Below, piece after piece: positions 26,411-34,874 of a stretch of DNA of 64,000 nt. A program made the position numbers and the translations under genes. Numbering within the stretch: the stretch's first letter is position 1; the number at the start of each line of letters is the position of its first letter. Source of the stretch: an uncultured Alphaproteobacteria bacterium (GTDB lineage Bacteria; Pseudomonadota; Alphaproteobacteria; GCA-2731375); the NCBI GenBank assembly GCA_951812805.1, contig CATOSZ010000015.1:29778-93777 (forward strand). The letters run 5' to 3'. The notes beneath the pieces were generated by a model that saw nothing but the letters and a program-made list of their open reading frames with translations, ran no database searches and was not told the DNA's origin.

Positions 26411-27187
26411 TCAGTCGGGATTGTTTTCCGTTGTGGTTGGCTGGGTCAAGTCGGTCGTCGATTTCTTCTTTCGCATGCTGTCGCCTTTCAAGCCGATGCG
26501 GTGGGCGTTGTGGATGACGCGGTCGAGGATGGCGTCGGCGATGGTGGCCTCGCCGATCAGGTCGTGCCAGGCGGTCACGGGGATCTGCGCGGTGATGAGG
26601 GTTGAGCGTCGGTGGTATCGTTCCTCGCAGATTTCCAGGAGATCGAGGCGCTGGCGGTCGGTCAGGCCATGGGTTCCCCAGTCGTCGAGGACGAGCAGCT
26701 GGACCCGGGCGAGGCGGTCGATCAGGCGGGGCAGCCGGCCGTCGAGGCGGGCCATGGCGAGGTCCTCGAAGAGCCTGGGCATGCGGACGTAGAGGACGGA
26801 ATGATCGAGCCTGGCGGCCTGATGGGCGATGGCACAGGCGAGCCATGTCTTGCCGGTTCCGGTCTGGCCGGTGACGATGAGGTTCTCGTGTGCCTTGAGC
26901 CAGACGCCCTGGGCGAGAGAGAGGACGGCGCGGCGGTCGAGGCCTCGTTCGGCGGCGAAGTCGATGTCCTCGATGCAGGCCTCGGGGAAGCGTAGCCTGG
27001 CCTGTCTGAGGCGGTTGGCGAGGCGCTTGTCGGCGCGGGTGGCGGCCTCGCGGTCGAGCATGAGGGCGAGCCAGTCCTCGCGGTTCAATTCCGATGATTG
27101 GCCTCGCTCGGCCATGTCGCGGTAAGCCTCTGCCATGCCCTTGAAGCCGAGGGCCTGCATCTGGTCGAGGGTCGGGTGTGTCAGCAT
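26411..27187 (-). CDS. istB: IstB ATPase, IS21 element 2
   Basis: A 258-residue AAA+ transposition helper. Walker A is LIVTGQTGTGKTWLACAIA and Walker B is VQLLVLDDWGTHGL, followed by the ITAQIPVTAW sensor region. The ATG at 27187 is the first start after istA, which ends 17 bp upstream. It is only distantly related to the other istB in this window. Intact. Confidence 0.94.
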   Translation of the reverse strand: MLTHPTLDQMQALGFKGMAEAYRDMAERGQSSELNREDWLALMLDREAATRADKRLANRLRQARLRFPEACIEDIDFAAERGLDRRAVLSLAQGVWLKAHENLIVTGQTGTGKTWLACAIAHQAARLDHSVLYVRMPRLFEDLAMARLDGRLPRLIDRLARVQLLVLDDWGTHGLTDRQRLDLLEICEERYHRRSTLITAQIPVTAWHDLIGEATIADAILDRVIHNAHRIGLKGDSMRKKKSTTDLTQPTTTENNPD

Positions 27188-27204
27188 GAGGTGTCTTCTC
27201 CTGG

Positions 27205-28758
27205 TTATCGGTAGTAGCCGGGGCCGCGGATGTTGGTGTGTGGCGGCAGCGGCAGAAGCGGTTCGCGCTCGGGGCGTGTGCGATCGAGGCCGGACTTGAG
27301 GATGGCGGCGAGCGATGAGTAGCTGGTCGTGTTGATGGTGAGCGCGCGTGCGCAGGCGGCCTCGACGCGTTCCGGTTCGTATCGGCGGGCGAGCGACAAG
27401 ACGCCCATGGCGCTGCGATAGCCTTGCTCGGGATGGGGCCGATCGCGGATCATCCGCTCGACCAGGAGGGCGGCGTTGGGGCCGATGCGGCTGGCCTGGT
27501 CGATCAGGCTTTGTGGCGTTCGCTCGGCATAGCGCTGGTGCGCCTTGGGCATGTGGGCCGGGATCGTGGCATGGCCGCCATGCGGTGAGCGGCGGAGATG
27601 GCTGGCGACGCGCTTGTGGTTGTGGAAGATCTCGACCGTGCGGTGAGTGAGCCGGACTTGGACCTTGCGGCCGATCAGGCCGTGCGGCACGGAGTAGAAG
27701 CTGCGCTCGACGTCGACGTGATAGTCGGAATGGACCTTGGCGGTCTTCCATTCGGCATATTCGAAGGGCGTCGTCGGCAGGGGTGCCAGGGCCTCGCGCT
27801 CGATGGCCTCGAACATCTGGCGCCGGCTCTTTCCAAGGTTGCGCATGGGCCGCTCGTTGAGCTCCTCGAGGAGGTCGCGGATCGCCCGGTTGAGCTGGTC
27901 GAGGGAGAAGAAGCGCGTATTGCGCAGTCTTGCCAGGATCCAGCGCTCGACGACCTGGACGGCGACTTCGACCTTGGCCTTGTCGCGCGGCTTGCGGACC
28001 CGGGTCGGCAGGACGGTGGTGTCGTAGTGCTCGGCGAGCGCGGCGAAGGTCGGGTTGAGGGTCGGCTCGAACCAGAGCGGCTTGGCGACGCCGGCCTTGA
28101 GGTTATCGCAGACGATGCTCTTGGGCACGCCGCCGAAGTAGGCGAGCGCCCGGCATTGTCCGGCGACCCAGTCGGGCAGGCGCTGGGTCAGGCTGGCGGT
28201 GGCGAAGGTGAGCGAGGAAGCGCCCAGCACGGCGACGAAGATCTGCGCGTCGTGCACCTCGCCGGTCTCGGGGTCGACGATGTCCACCGTCTGGCCGGCA
28301 TAATCGGTCTGCATGACCGCACCGGCCTCGTGGCGGTTGCGCCAGGTGGCGCCGGTGCGCCGCTTGAACGCCGTGAAGGCTTCGCAGAACCAGGTGTAGC
28401 CGTAGCCATCGGGATGTGAGGCGCGGTATTCCTGCCAGAGCAGGGTCAGCGTCACCCCCTTGCGCTTCAGCTCGGCCGCGACCGTCGGCCAGTGCGGCTC
28501 GCACCTGTCGCGCGGGGGCCGGCCCATGCGGCGGAACAGCGTCTCTTGCAGGACCGCGTCGTCCTCGTATTCCGCCGGCAGCGGCCAGGCGGTAAGGCCG
28601 ACCTCGCGGGCCCGCAGCAAATAGGTCGACACTGTCGTCTTGGAGACCTTCAGCCGTTCCGCCACCTCTCGCGCCGAGAGGCCTTGGTCATGCGTCAGCC
28701 GCAGGATCGTTCGTGCATCTCTCACCGTCGTTCGTCTCGTCTGCTTCCGTCTGGGCAT
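27205..28758 (-). CDS. istA: IstA transposase, IS21 element 2
   Basis: A 517-residue DDE transposase. The helix-turn-helix GLSAREVAERLKVSKTTVSTYL is followed by an integrase core with Asp in AVMQTDYAGQTVDIVD and Asp in PKSIVCDNLKAGV, and the KPRDKAKVEVAVQVVE segment containing the third acidic residue. The start MPRRKQ at 28758 is preferred over the extended MPGGD start. Intact. Confidence 0.93.
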   Translation of the reverse strand: MPRRKQTRRTTVRDARTILRLTHDQGLSAREVAERLKVSKTTVSTYLLRAREVGLTAWPLPAEYEDDAVLQETLFRRMGRPPRDRCEPHWPTVAAELKRKGVTLTLLWQEYRASHPDGYGYTWFCEAFTAFKRRTGATWRNRHEAGAVMQTDYAGQTVDIVDPETGEVHDAQIFVAVLGASSLTFATASLTQRLPDWVAGQCRALAYFGGVPKSIVCDNLKAGVAKPLWFEPTLNPTFAALAEHYDTTVLPTRVRKPRDKAKVEVAVQVVERWILARLRNTRFFSLDQLNRAIRDLLEELNERPMRNLGKSRRQMFEAIEREALAPLPTTPFEYAEWKTAKVHSDYHVDVERSFYSVPHGLIGRKVQVRLTHRTVEIFHNHKRVASHLRRSPHGGHATIPAHMPKAHQRYAERTPQSLIDQASRIGPNAALLVERMIRDRPHPEQGYRSAMGVLSLARRYEPERVEAACARALTINTTSYSSLAAILKSGLDRTRPEREPLLPLPPHTNIRGPGYYR

Positions 28759-28930
28759 GTCCCCTCCCGGCAAAAGCCAAGAGGTAGACGCCGAGACGGC
28801 GCACCCGAAAGCTGAACTCAGATCGCCCCGTGATGCTGTCCGGGACTTTCCGGAATCACTGGCCGCGACTTACTGAAATCTCTGGCCAGGACTTTCCGTA
28901 ATCGGTGTCCGGGACTTTCCGAAACGCGCA

Positions 28931-29266
28931 ATCCAGGAGGGCACCGCGGCCCAGAGCTTGCACCGCCAGCTCCTGGCACTGGAAAACACCGAGGCCCGGC
29001 TGAAGTACGAATATGCCGCTCTCGCCAGCCCGCCCACCGTCGACCCCGACCTGCTGACGACACGGTTGCTGGACAAACTCGACACGCTCGCCGCCGCCAT
29101 CGCCAACGCGCGCGCGCCGGTCAAGCGGCATGACGCCCTCATGACCCTCTCCACGTTGATCGAACGCATCGTCGCCGCGCCCGATCCGGACAATCGTTAC
29201 GACATGAACCTCACCGTCACCCCCCGCACGGACGGATTGGTCGACCTCGCCATTGCCGCCGTGTAG
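28931..29266 (+). pseudogene. Large serine recombinase C-terminal remnant
   Basis: The frame entering from the IS21 end reads IQEGTAAQSLHRQLLALENTEA, then a coiled-coil-like stretch and TLIERIVAAPD, ending at 29266. This is typical of the distal C-terminal part of plasmid/phage large serine recombinases (after the zinc ribbon). The resolvase catalytic domain and zinc ribbon are absent. Its neighbour is a plasmid-type partition pair, which suggests a former integrative or plasmid element. Confidence 0.7.
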
Positions 29267-29350
29267 ACGGCGATCCGGCAATCACACTCCCGCATGAAAC
29301 GAGAGCGAGCCAGGAGGAGGCCCGATCCTTAATCGTTCCTCCTCCTGGCT

Positions 29351-30310
29351 TCAGGCCTCCCCGTCGACTTCCCCCAGGAACCGCCGCCGGGTCTCCGGCC
29401 CCGCTTTCCGCCAGGCCCGGCGCAGGGCCTCCAGCTGCGCCGTCTCCGATAAACTGGCCCTGCCTCCCGCCGCCTTGCCGTCGATCGCCGACAAGGCCTT
29501 GTCCAGCGTCGCCGGCCCCGGGATCGACGTGCAAATCCCCGCCACCACGCGCTGGCGAGACCGCGACAGTTTCGCCAGTCTATGCAGATCCCCCTCCCGC
29601 TCCGCCAATGCCGTACCGGCAAGCGCTTCCGCCGCCTCGTCGTCGATACCTTCGCCGATCGCTACCGCGCGGCGAACCGCGCGCGACGTCAGCCCCATCT
29701 TCGCGCTTGCATCGTCGGCGAAGGATCGGATGGAAAACTTTTCCATCCGATTTTTCTCCACGAATTCAATGCTCTTGCGGTCTCCCCCATTGCATGCTTC
29801 GGGAAACAGCCGCTCGTACACCGCCTTGCGTGCGGCCAGGAACCGCGCCCGGTCCAGCGCGGTCAACTCCGCCCGGGCCAGGTTCTCGTCGATCTCCATC
29901 AAGCGAACCTCGTCCGGCGTGCCGTCCACGATCATCCCCTCGATCTCCGTCCAACCCAACGCCCGAGCCGCCGCCAATCGATGCGCACCCGCCACCAGCG
30001 CGAACAACCCCGCGTCCGACGCGCCCCAGGCATTGGGACGCGTCGTATCCGCCTCCCGCCAGGGTCGCAGCAACACCGGCGATTGCAGGCCAATATCCCG
30101 CATCGAGGCGGCAATGGTCTCGACCTTCTGTTCATCCAGGCCCAGCCGCAGGCGGTCCTCGACCCGGATCGCCGCCAGCGCCACCGACAGCGTCCGTCGC
30201 GGACGCGCCGTTTCCAGTTCGCTCTGTTCGGCCTGAGCGTCCCCATTGCCCGTCCTTGCCTCCGGCGATAGCGAGCGGAACGCTTCCGCCAAGTTCCGTC
30301 GTTTCGTCAT
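29351..30310 (-). CDS. parB: ParB/RepB-family plasmid partition protein
   Basis: A 319-residue CTP-dependent partition clamp. The N-terminal ParB/Sulfiredoxin-like domain has RRTLSVALAAIRVEDRLR and the CTP-binding GAHRLAAARALGWTEIEGMIV motif with ENLARAELTALDRARFLA. A central helix-turn-helix region (MGLTSRAVRRAVAIGEGI) follows. The ATG overlaps the ParA stop as ATGA. Its length and the combination with ParA point to a plasmid or chromid type rather than the chromosomal ParB. No parS or replication gene was recognised. Confidence 0.85.
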   Translation of the reverse strand: MTKRRNLAEAFRSLSPEARTGNGDAQAEQSELETARPRRTLSVALAAIRVEDRLRLGLDEQKVETIAASMRDIGLQSPVLLRPWREADTTRPNAWGASDAGLFALVAGAHRLAAARALGWTEIEGMIVDGTPDEVRLMEIDENLARAELTALDRARFLAARKAVYERLFPEACNGGDRKSIEFVEKNRMEKFSIRSFADDASAKMGLTSRAVRRAVAIGEGIDDEAAEALAGTALAEREGDLHRLAKLSRSRQRVVAGICTSIPGPATLDKALSAIDGKAAGGRASLSETAQLEALRRAWRKAGPETRRRFLGEVDGEA

Positions 30311-30633
30311 GCCGACCTCCCCGCGTCGTCCTTCGCCATCGCCCGCACGGCGGGATGGCCCAACAATCGATCCAGCAGCGCCAGAACCTCCCCCGCCGCC
30401 TTGCCACGCGGTGCGTACTCCACCACGCCTTGGCCCGCCGTCAGGGCATGCACGAAGGCGGCGCGCTGTCCGAGAGGCGGCGCCACCGCGTCCAGGCCCA
30501 AGTTCGCCAGCGCCGCCGCCGTCTCCGCTGCCAACCGGCCCCGCGCCGGCGCCGCGTTCACCACCGCCACCGCCGGGACATTTGCCAGCCGGGCGATGTC
30601 CAGGCTGTCGGTGACCGCACCAGCAATTCTCAT
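30307..30633 (-). pseudogene. ParA-type partition ATPase, C-terminal fragment
   Basis: About 108 codons remain, corresponding to the C-terminal half of a plasmid ParA/Soj ATPase: VPAVAVVNAAPARGRLAAET, LGQRAAFVHALTAGQGVVEYAPRGKAAGEV. The Walker A and B parts are gone; upstream DNA is instead the tail of a transposase gene (30694-30981). The fragment can still be read from an ATG at 30633. It is translationally coupled to parB. Confidence 0.8.
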
Positions 30634-30693
30634 TATGGCTCTTGTTTCTGTCTCCCGGGTGATTCTCGCTTGGTTTTGGGGTCCGGTTTCGGT

Positions 30694-30981
30694 TCAGGGG
30701 CTGGCTCCGGCGGGCGGTGGCTGTCCGGTGATGAGGGTCCGCACGAGAGCCGCCCAGGAGGGGAAGACGATGTAGCTTGTGATGGTGCGTAAGTGCTCGA
30801 AGAAGCGCCGGCGTGAGCCAAGGGCGCCGCGGGCCTTTTCCCAGACGGCTTCGAGGATCTCGCACACGCCGTGGCAGGCGAAGGCGAAGAGGTTCATGGT
30901 GGCGAGCAGGGCCGAGAGGTTCTGTTTGCCATGTCCGAAGTTGTGCTCGAGATTGTAGCCGTTGTTCTTGAGCACGTTGAA
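30694..30981 (-). pseudogene. Transposase C-terminal fragment (IS4/ISNCY-like DDE)
   Basis: The minus-strand frame from the IS66 end reads FNVLKNNGYNLEHNFGHGK and NLSALLATMNLFAFACHG, then a tail rich in Arg/Phe ending at 30694. The NGYNLEHNFGHGK-x-NL segment is a recurrent C-terminal motif of IS4-like DDE transposases. The catalytic part is absent because the IS66 element begins exactly at the break, and no N-terminal part is visible beyond it. Confidence 0.65.
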
Positions 30982-32752
30982 GTAACAGGGGCAAAACCCC
31001 GGGCGGTCAAGCCATTTCGATGCAGCGTTGTCTGACGAGGATCGGCAGTGGGGGCACGGGTGGGGCGCCGGGGACCTTGAGGCGGTCGCCGAGATAATCC
31101 CAGAAGGAGAGGCCAAGTTTCTGGCAGGTCTTGTAGAGGCCGAGGAATGTGTCTCGGGCCTGCTTGCCGTCCTCGGAGCGTGTGCCGCCGGAGAATTTTC
31201 GCCTTGTGACCATGGCGCGGATGTCGCGTTCCGCGCCGTTGGTGTTGAGCGGGACCTCCGGGCGGTCGAGGACGACGAGCAGTTCGTCGCGGTTGGCATG
31301 CAGGCGAGCCAGGAGCCGGTCGAGGCGGAGGAATCCGGTCTTGGTCGCGAAGAGCGCATCGAAGCGGCATGCCAGGTGGGCCCGCCGTCCTGGCGCCGGC
31401 CTTTCGCGATAGGCTTTGAGATCGGCGTAGAGTTGCCAGAGCCGTGCCTGGATGTGTTCCTTCTCGCGCCGCTGGCTCCGGGAGAAGGTCATCAGCTTGT
31501 GGATCAAGCGCTCCGCATGGACCCAGCAGAGCGCGTGGCGGCCGACGTTGAACTGGCCAGCATCGTCACTCAGGACGACGCAGGCGCCCGCGGCCGTGCC
31601 CCTGAGCAGGCCGTGCGCGGCGATGGCGCCCCACAGCGCCCCCTCGGTGGCGGTCCGCGCGGCCCCGCGCCCGTCCCCGTGCCCGGTGATGGCGAGCCGC
31701 CCCAGGTGGGCCAGCCAGGCATCTTCGTTGGTGAAGCGCCGCGGGCAGCCCTCGGCCAGACGGGCGATCACCGATGCGGCCAGGTCGCGCTCGGCCATGT
31801 AGGCGAAGGCGGCGGCATTGAGCACATAGTCCGCGTGGCCGGCCCGCAGCCGTTCCAGGAAGTTCAAGCGGCTCTTGGAAAACGTCGTGGCGAACCAAGC
31901 GAAGGCGTCGTTGCCGATCCCGCTCGTCACCCCGTTGCGGTTGGCGTGGCGGGCGCCGGTATCGTCGACGCTGATCCAGGGCGCCGTCTCCAGGCCGGCG
32001 CGCAGCACCGCCTCGCCCTCGGCGACGAAGCCGTCATGGCCCTCGTTCAACAACCGCACCACCTGGCGCTTGGAGATCTTGATGCCGAGGTCGTCCAAGA
32101 GCCGCGCCAAGCGCTCCGCGCTGGTCTGGCCGCCATGATAGAGCGCCAGCACGAAACGCCTGAGCGCCGGGCCGAAGTGGCCGCGCGTCCCCGCCGGCAG
32201 CGGCGCCACGATCGTGGCCCCCTCGGGCGTCAGCCAGCGCTCGCGGCGTAACAGGACAGTGTTCGGCCGGCAGAGCAGGTCCTGAACCAGATAGTCTTCA
32301 TAGCCCTTGAAGCGCGAGCCCGCCGGCACGGCGGCCCGGACGATCCGCCTCTCGTCGATGGGAACCCGGCCCTTCTTGGCCCGCCGTCCCGCCTTCCGCC
32401 CCGTCCGGCCCCGGGATACGGCCTGCTTGTCCATGCCGCTCGGCTTGATATCCGGTGGCCCGGAAAGGCCTTTGAGACGGCGGATCTCTTCGCGCAATGT
32501 CGCGTTCTCGGCACGCAGGGCCGCCTGCTCCTCAAGCAGCGTCAGAACCAGCGCCTTCAGGGCGGCGACATCAAGATCGTCGAGATCCGGAAGCGATTCG
32601 GCCATGACGGGATCGAATCACAGACCTCCCGCCGCGAACATCGATATCTGGTCACTTGACGCGGAAGCCTCACAAGATGTGGCCGTTGAGACTCACCCCT
32701 ATACCCAGGCCAGATCCCCCCGTCCCCAGGCCCGGCCTTTTGCCCCGGTTAC
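30982..32752 (-). mobile_element. IS66-family insertion sequence (tnpC only)
   Basis: About 1771 bp. The ends are GTAACAGGGGCAAAA and, inverted, GTAACCGGGGCAAAA, the GTAA start typical of IS66. Flanking octamers differ (ACGTTGAA left, TGTAGTCC right), so no target duplication is left. Only the tnpC-type gene is present; tnpA and tnpB are absent, as in smaller IS66 members. Confidence 0.85.
31007..32605 (-). CDS. IS66-family transposase (TnpC-type)
   Basis: A 532-residue transposase. A leucine-rich coiled-coil start (LKALVLTLLEEQAALRAENATLREEIRRLKGL) is followed by the IS66 core. The core has Asp in WISVDDTGARHANR, a second acidic motif around CVVLSDDAGQFNV, and Glu in NTNGAERDIRAMVTRRK. The helical insertion before the last catalytic residue is long, as usual. 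The frame is intact from the ATG at 32605. The four-cysteine N-terminal zinc motif of larger TnpC proteins is missing. Confidence 0.9.
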   Translation of the reverse strand: MAESLPDLDDLDVAALKALVLTLLEEQAALRAENATLREEIRRLKGLSGPPDIKPSGMDKQAVSRGRTGRKAGRRAKKGRVPIDERRIVRAAVPAGSRFKGYEDYLVQDLLCRPNTVLLRRERWLTPEGATIVAPLPAGTRGHFGPALRRFVLALYHGGQTSAERLARLLDDLGIKISKRQVVRLLNEGHDGFVAEGEAVLRAGLETAPWISVDDTGARHANRNGVTSGIGNDAFAWFATTFSKSRLNFLERLRAGHADYVLNAAAFAYMAERDLAASVIARLAEGCPRRFTNEDAWLAHLGRLAITGHGDGRGAARTATEGALWGAIAAHGLLRGTAAGACVVLSDDAGQFNVGRHALCWVHAERLIHKLMTFSRSQRREKEHIQARLWQLYADLKAYRERPAPGRRAHLACRFDALFATKTGFLRLDRLLARLHANRDELLVVLDRPEVPLNTNGAERDIRAMVTRRKFSGGTRSEDGKQARDTFLGLYKTCQKLGLSFWDYLGDRLKVPGAPPVPPLPILVRQRCIEMA

Positions 32753-32817
32753 TGTAGTCCCTGCCCTCTCGAAGATCATTCGGGCGTGAGACAAAGGGCA
32801 AATTCAACATTCAAGTC

Positions 32818-32855
32818 CTGACCCCTCACAGCGTTGCTGACCCCTCACAGCGTTG
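32818..32855. repeat. Two tandem 19-bp direct repeats
   Basis: The 19-mer CTGACCCCTCACAGCGTTG occurs twice head to tail (32818-32836 and 32837-32855). It lies in the 216-bp gap between the IS66 element and the epimerase gene. That gap otherwise shows only mobile-element-like sequence and no gene. Confidence 0.8.
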
Positions 32856-32968
32856 AATTGCCGTCGGCACGAGTGTAGTGATCCGGGGACGCGTGACGGA
32901 GGCCGGAGGGTCCGGCCCGCTTTCGAGGTGTCCGGGCGCGCGACGACGCCATGTCGCTCCCGGCCGTC

Positions 32969-34075
32969 CTACCGCCCTTGATGATCGCGTTCGCCCGGGG
33001 TCTTGGGGTGGGCGTAGGGGTGGCGGTAGTCTGGATCGATGTGCCCCACCGCCGACAGCGCGTCGACCGCGCGGCGGACGATGGTCGCCATCGCGTCCTC
33101 GGTGGCGTAGTGGGCGGCGAGGTTGGCTTGCATCTCCTCGGTTTCCACCGGCGGCGTCGCCTGGTAGTGGCGGATCGTCGCGGCAAGCGCGTCCAGCACG
33201 GGTACCTTGTCCTCGTAGCCGAGCTCGACGCGGATCTTGTGCATGTCCATCAGCTGGTGGTGCGAGGTGCGCCGGGCGATCATCAGGTCCCGCGCCGGAT
33301 AGGCGAGCGGCCCGGGCACCGACAGCACCTCGAGCCGGGCGCCCATGGTCTCGGCGATCACCTCGACCCATTGGGCGAGCGTGAGCTGGTGCACGTCGCC
33401 GCAGTTGTAGATCTGCCCGCCCGCCGCCTCGGGCCGGTCGACGGCGCGCAGCACCGCGTCGGCCATGTTCTCGGAATAGCCGCGCGTGATCAGCGTCAGG
33501 CCGGAATCCGGCAGCACGATGAAGTCCCGCCCGTCCAGGATGCGCCGCATCACCGGCCATTCCGAGGGGCGCAGCTGGCGCGGCCCATAGATGATCGGAT
33601 AGCGCAGGTGCGTCGCCACATAGTCGCCGGCCGCATGGCGCGCCAGCACCGCGTCCTCGGTAATCCGCGCGAGATAGCCGAAATGGAATTCCTCCGGGCG
33701 CTCCACCCGGGGCGCGTCGTCCGGCATCGGCGTCTGCGTGCCGGTCGGGAACAGATGCTCGGGATGGCGCGAGCCCTTCATGCCCGGGCTGCCGCCGACG
33801 GTGACCAGGCGGTCGGTATGCGGGGCGACCACCTCGGCGACATGGCGGATCCGGCCATAGGTCGCGACCACCACGTCGAAGGCGCGCCCGTCCAGCGCCT
33901 GGGCCAGGGTTTCCTTGAAGTGCGGGTCGCCCTTGATCCGCTCCACCGTCTCCGGGATCTCCGGCGTATCGCGGGTCCCGCGGTTCAGCACGCTGACGCG
34001 GTAGCCGCGCGCCAGCAGGCCCTTCACGATGAACGGACCCGTGGGCCCGGTGCCTCCGATGACCAGCGCATGCAT
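32969..34075 (-). CDS. NAD(P)-dependent epimerase/reductase (atypical extended SDR)
   Basis: A 368-residue Rossmann protein starting MHALVIGGTGPTGPFIVKGLLARGY with the GxxGxxG cofactor loop. VVATYGRIRHVAEVV and LVTVGGSPG follow. Later segments (HLRYPIIYGPRQLRPSEWPVMRRIL, YNCGDVHQLTLAQWVEVIAETMG) match NAD-dependent epimerase/dehydratase proteins. A canonical YxxxK is not obvious, which is common in this isomerase-reductase-like group. Substrate unknown. The ATG at 34075 is followed directly by the cofactor motif, fixing the start. Confidence 0.83.
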   Translation of the reverse strand: MHALVIGGTGPTGPFIVKGLLARGYRVSVLNRGTRDTPEIPETVERIKGDPHFKETLAQALDGRAFDVVVATYGRIRHVAEVVAPHTDRLVTVGGSPGMKGSRHPEHLFPTGTQTPMPDDAPRVERPEEFHFGYLARITEDAVLARHAAGDYVATHLRYPIIYGPRQLRPSEWPVMRRILDGRDFIVLPDSGLTLITRGYSENMADAVLRAVDRPEAAGGQIYNCGDVHQLTLAQWVEVIAETMGARLEVLSVPGPLAYPARDLMIARRTSHHQLMDMHKIRVELGYEDKVPVLDALAATIRHYQATPPVETEEMQANLAAHYATEDAMATIVRRAVDALSAVGHIDPDYRHPYAHPKTPGERDHQGR

Positions 34076-34461
34076 GGGGTGTTCCTCGGGTGGTTGGGGA
34101 GCGGGGGATGGAGTCTGTGGGGTTCAGCGCGGGGAGGCAAGGTGGCGGGGGGATCTGCGCCGTCAGGCCGCCGCCCCTCGTCGGTTTCATTGTCCTTCAT
34201 CCTGCCCGGCGCGGCGCGCTCGTAAAGGAGCTTCGCCCGGCGGGGCCGGCGCGCCTGCGGCGCGTCCTTGACGAGCACGCCGCGCCGGGCGTTTCGCCGG
34301 CATGAAGACGACGGGGACGTGTGGCGGGCGTTTTTCGTTCGTTGGTTTCCGATTTGCGGGTATGATGGGGTCATGCCGTCGGCGTTTCGGCGTCGGCGGT
34401 CAGGGTGATTGGAGTCGCCCTCACAGAGCGGTCCGACATGACCGCGATACATGTCCCTTGG
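34076..34461. other. Intergenic stretch with a hairpin repeat, no gene seen
   Basis: The stretch between the epimerase start and palindromic copy B holds one hairpin repeat (34195-34307). Short plus-strand open frames such as 34302-34646 run through GC-rich DNA and the repeat without plausible start signals. Confidence 0.5.
34195..34307. repeat. 113-bp hairpin repeat
   Basis: Outer CTTCAT pairs with ATGAAG. A 25-bp stem pairs 34205-34229 with 34265-34289 with two mismatches, including CCCGGCGCGGCG against CGCCGCGCCGGG and CTCGTAAAGGA against TCCTTGACGAG. It is unrelated in sequence to the 270-bp palindromic element that follows 155 bp later. Confidence 0.7.
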
Positions 34462-34735
34462 CCCAGCCCGGACTTCTCGCATTCTCCATGGCCTCAGCGG
34501 CGCTGTCGTCCCGACAGGGCAGGAGCGACGCGCCGTTCGATGTGGTTCATCGTACAAGCGCCGCGACGCACCCTGTCTGGACGACAGCGCCGCCCGAAGG
34601 GTCGACCTGGGCCGGCCGCTCGGCGAGGCGCGGTCCCTCGACGTAGCCCCGCTACGCCTTCGGCACCGCACCTCGCCGAATCGACTCGGCCCAGGTCGAC
34701 TGAGGCCATGGAGAATGCGAGAAGTCCGGGCTGGG
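34462..34735. repeat. 274-bp structured palindromic element, copy B
   Basis: Outer arms of about 36 bp (34462-34497 and 34700-34735) are perfectly complementary, beginning CCCAGCCCGGACTTCTCGCA. Internal stems and the conserved apex GTTCGATGTGGTTCATCGTA correspond to copy A. Where the arms differ from copy A (for example GGACTTCTCGCATT versus GCCTTTCTCACACT), the partner arm carries the compensating bases. Confidence 0.9.
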
Positions 34736-34874
34736 GCCGGGGGGCGGCAGCGCATGTCCAAGGCTTCGGCCCAAAGGCTGTTGCGGCTGTCTCTGTGCGG
34801 CTATTCCAACCCCCGGCCACCAGCCACTTTTCGGCTGGTGGTCGCAAGGTTCCACCGCCGAGGGAGACAGCGCC

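Larger units (their letters stand above)
26306..28930 (-). mobile_element. IS21-family element 2
   Basis: About 2625 bp. The ends are TGCGGATTTCGGTAGTTCCG and, inverted at the right, TGCGCGTTTCGGAAAGTCCC. Both ends carry several copies of a GGACTTTCCG/GGACTTACTGAAA-type repeat, the multiple terminal repeats known from IS21 elements. Flanking bases differ (GCGACAA left, ATCCAGG right), so no target duplication remains. The left flank is a truncated HD-GYP gene and the right flank a truncated recombinase. Confidence 0.88.

Noticed and set aside
24945..26846. Minus-strand frame of 633 codons
   Set aside because: Shadow of the GAF/HD-GYP gene running on into IS21 DNA.
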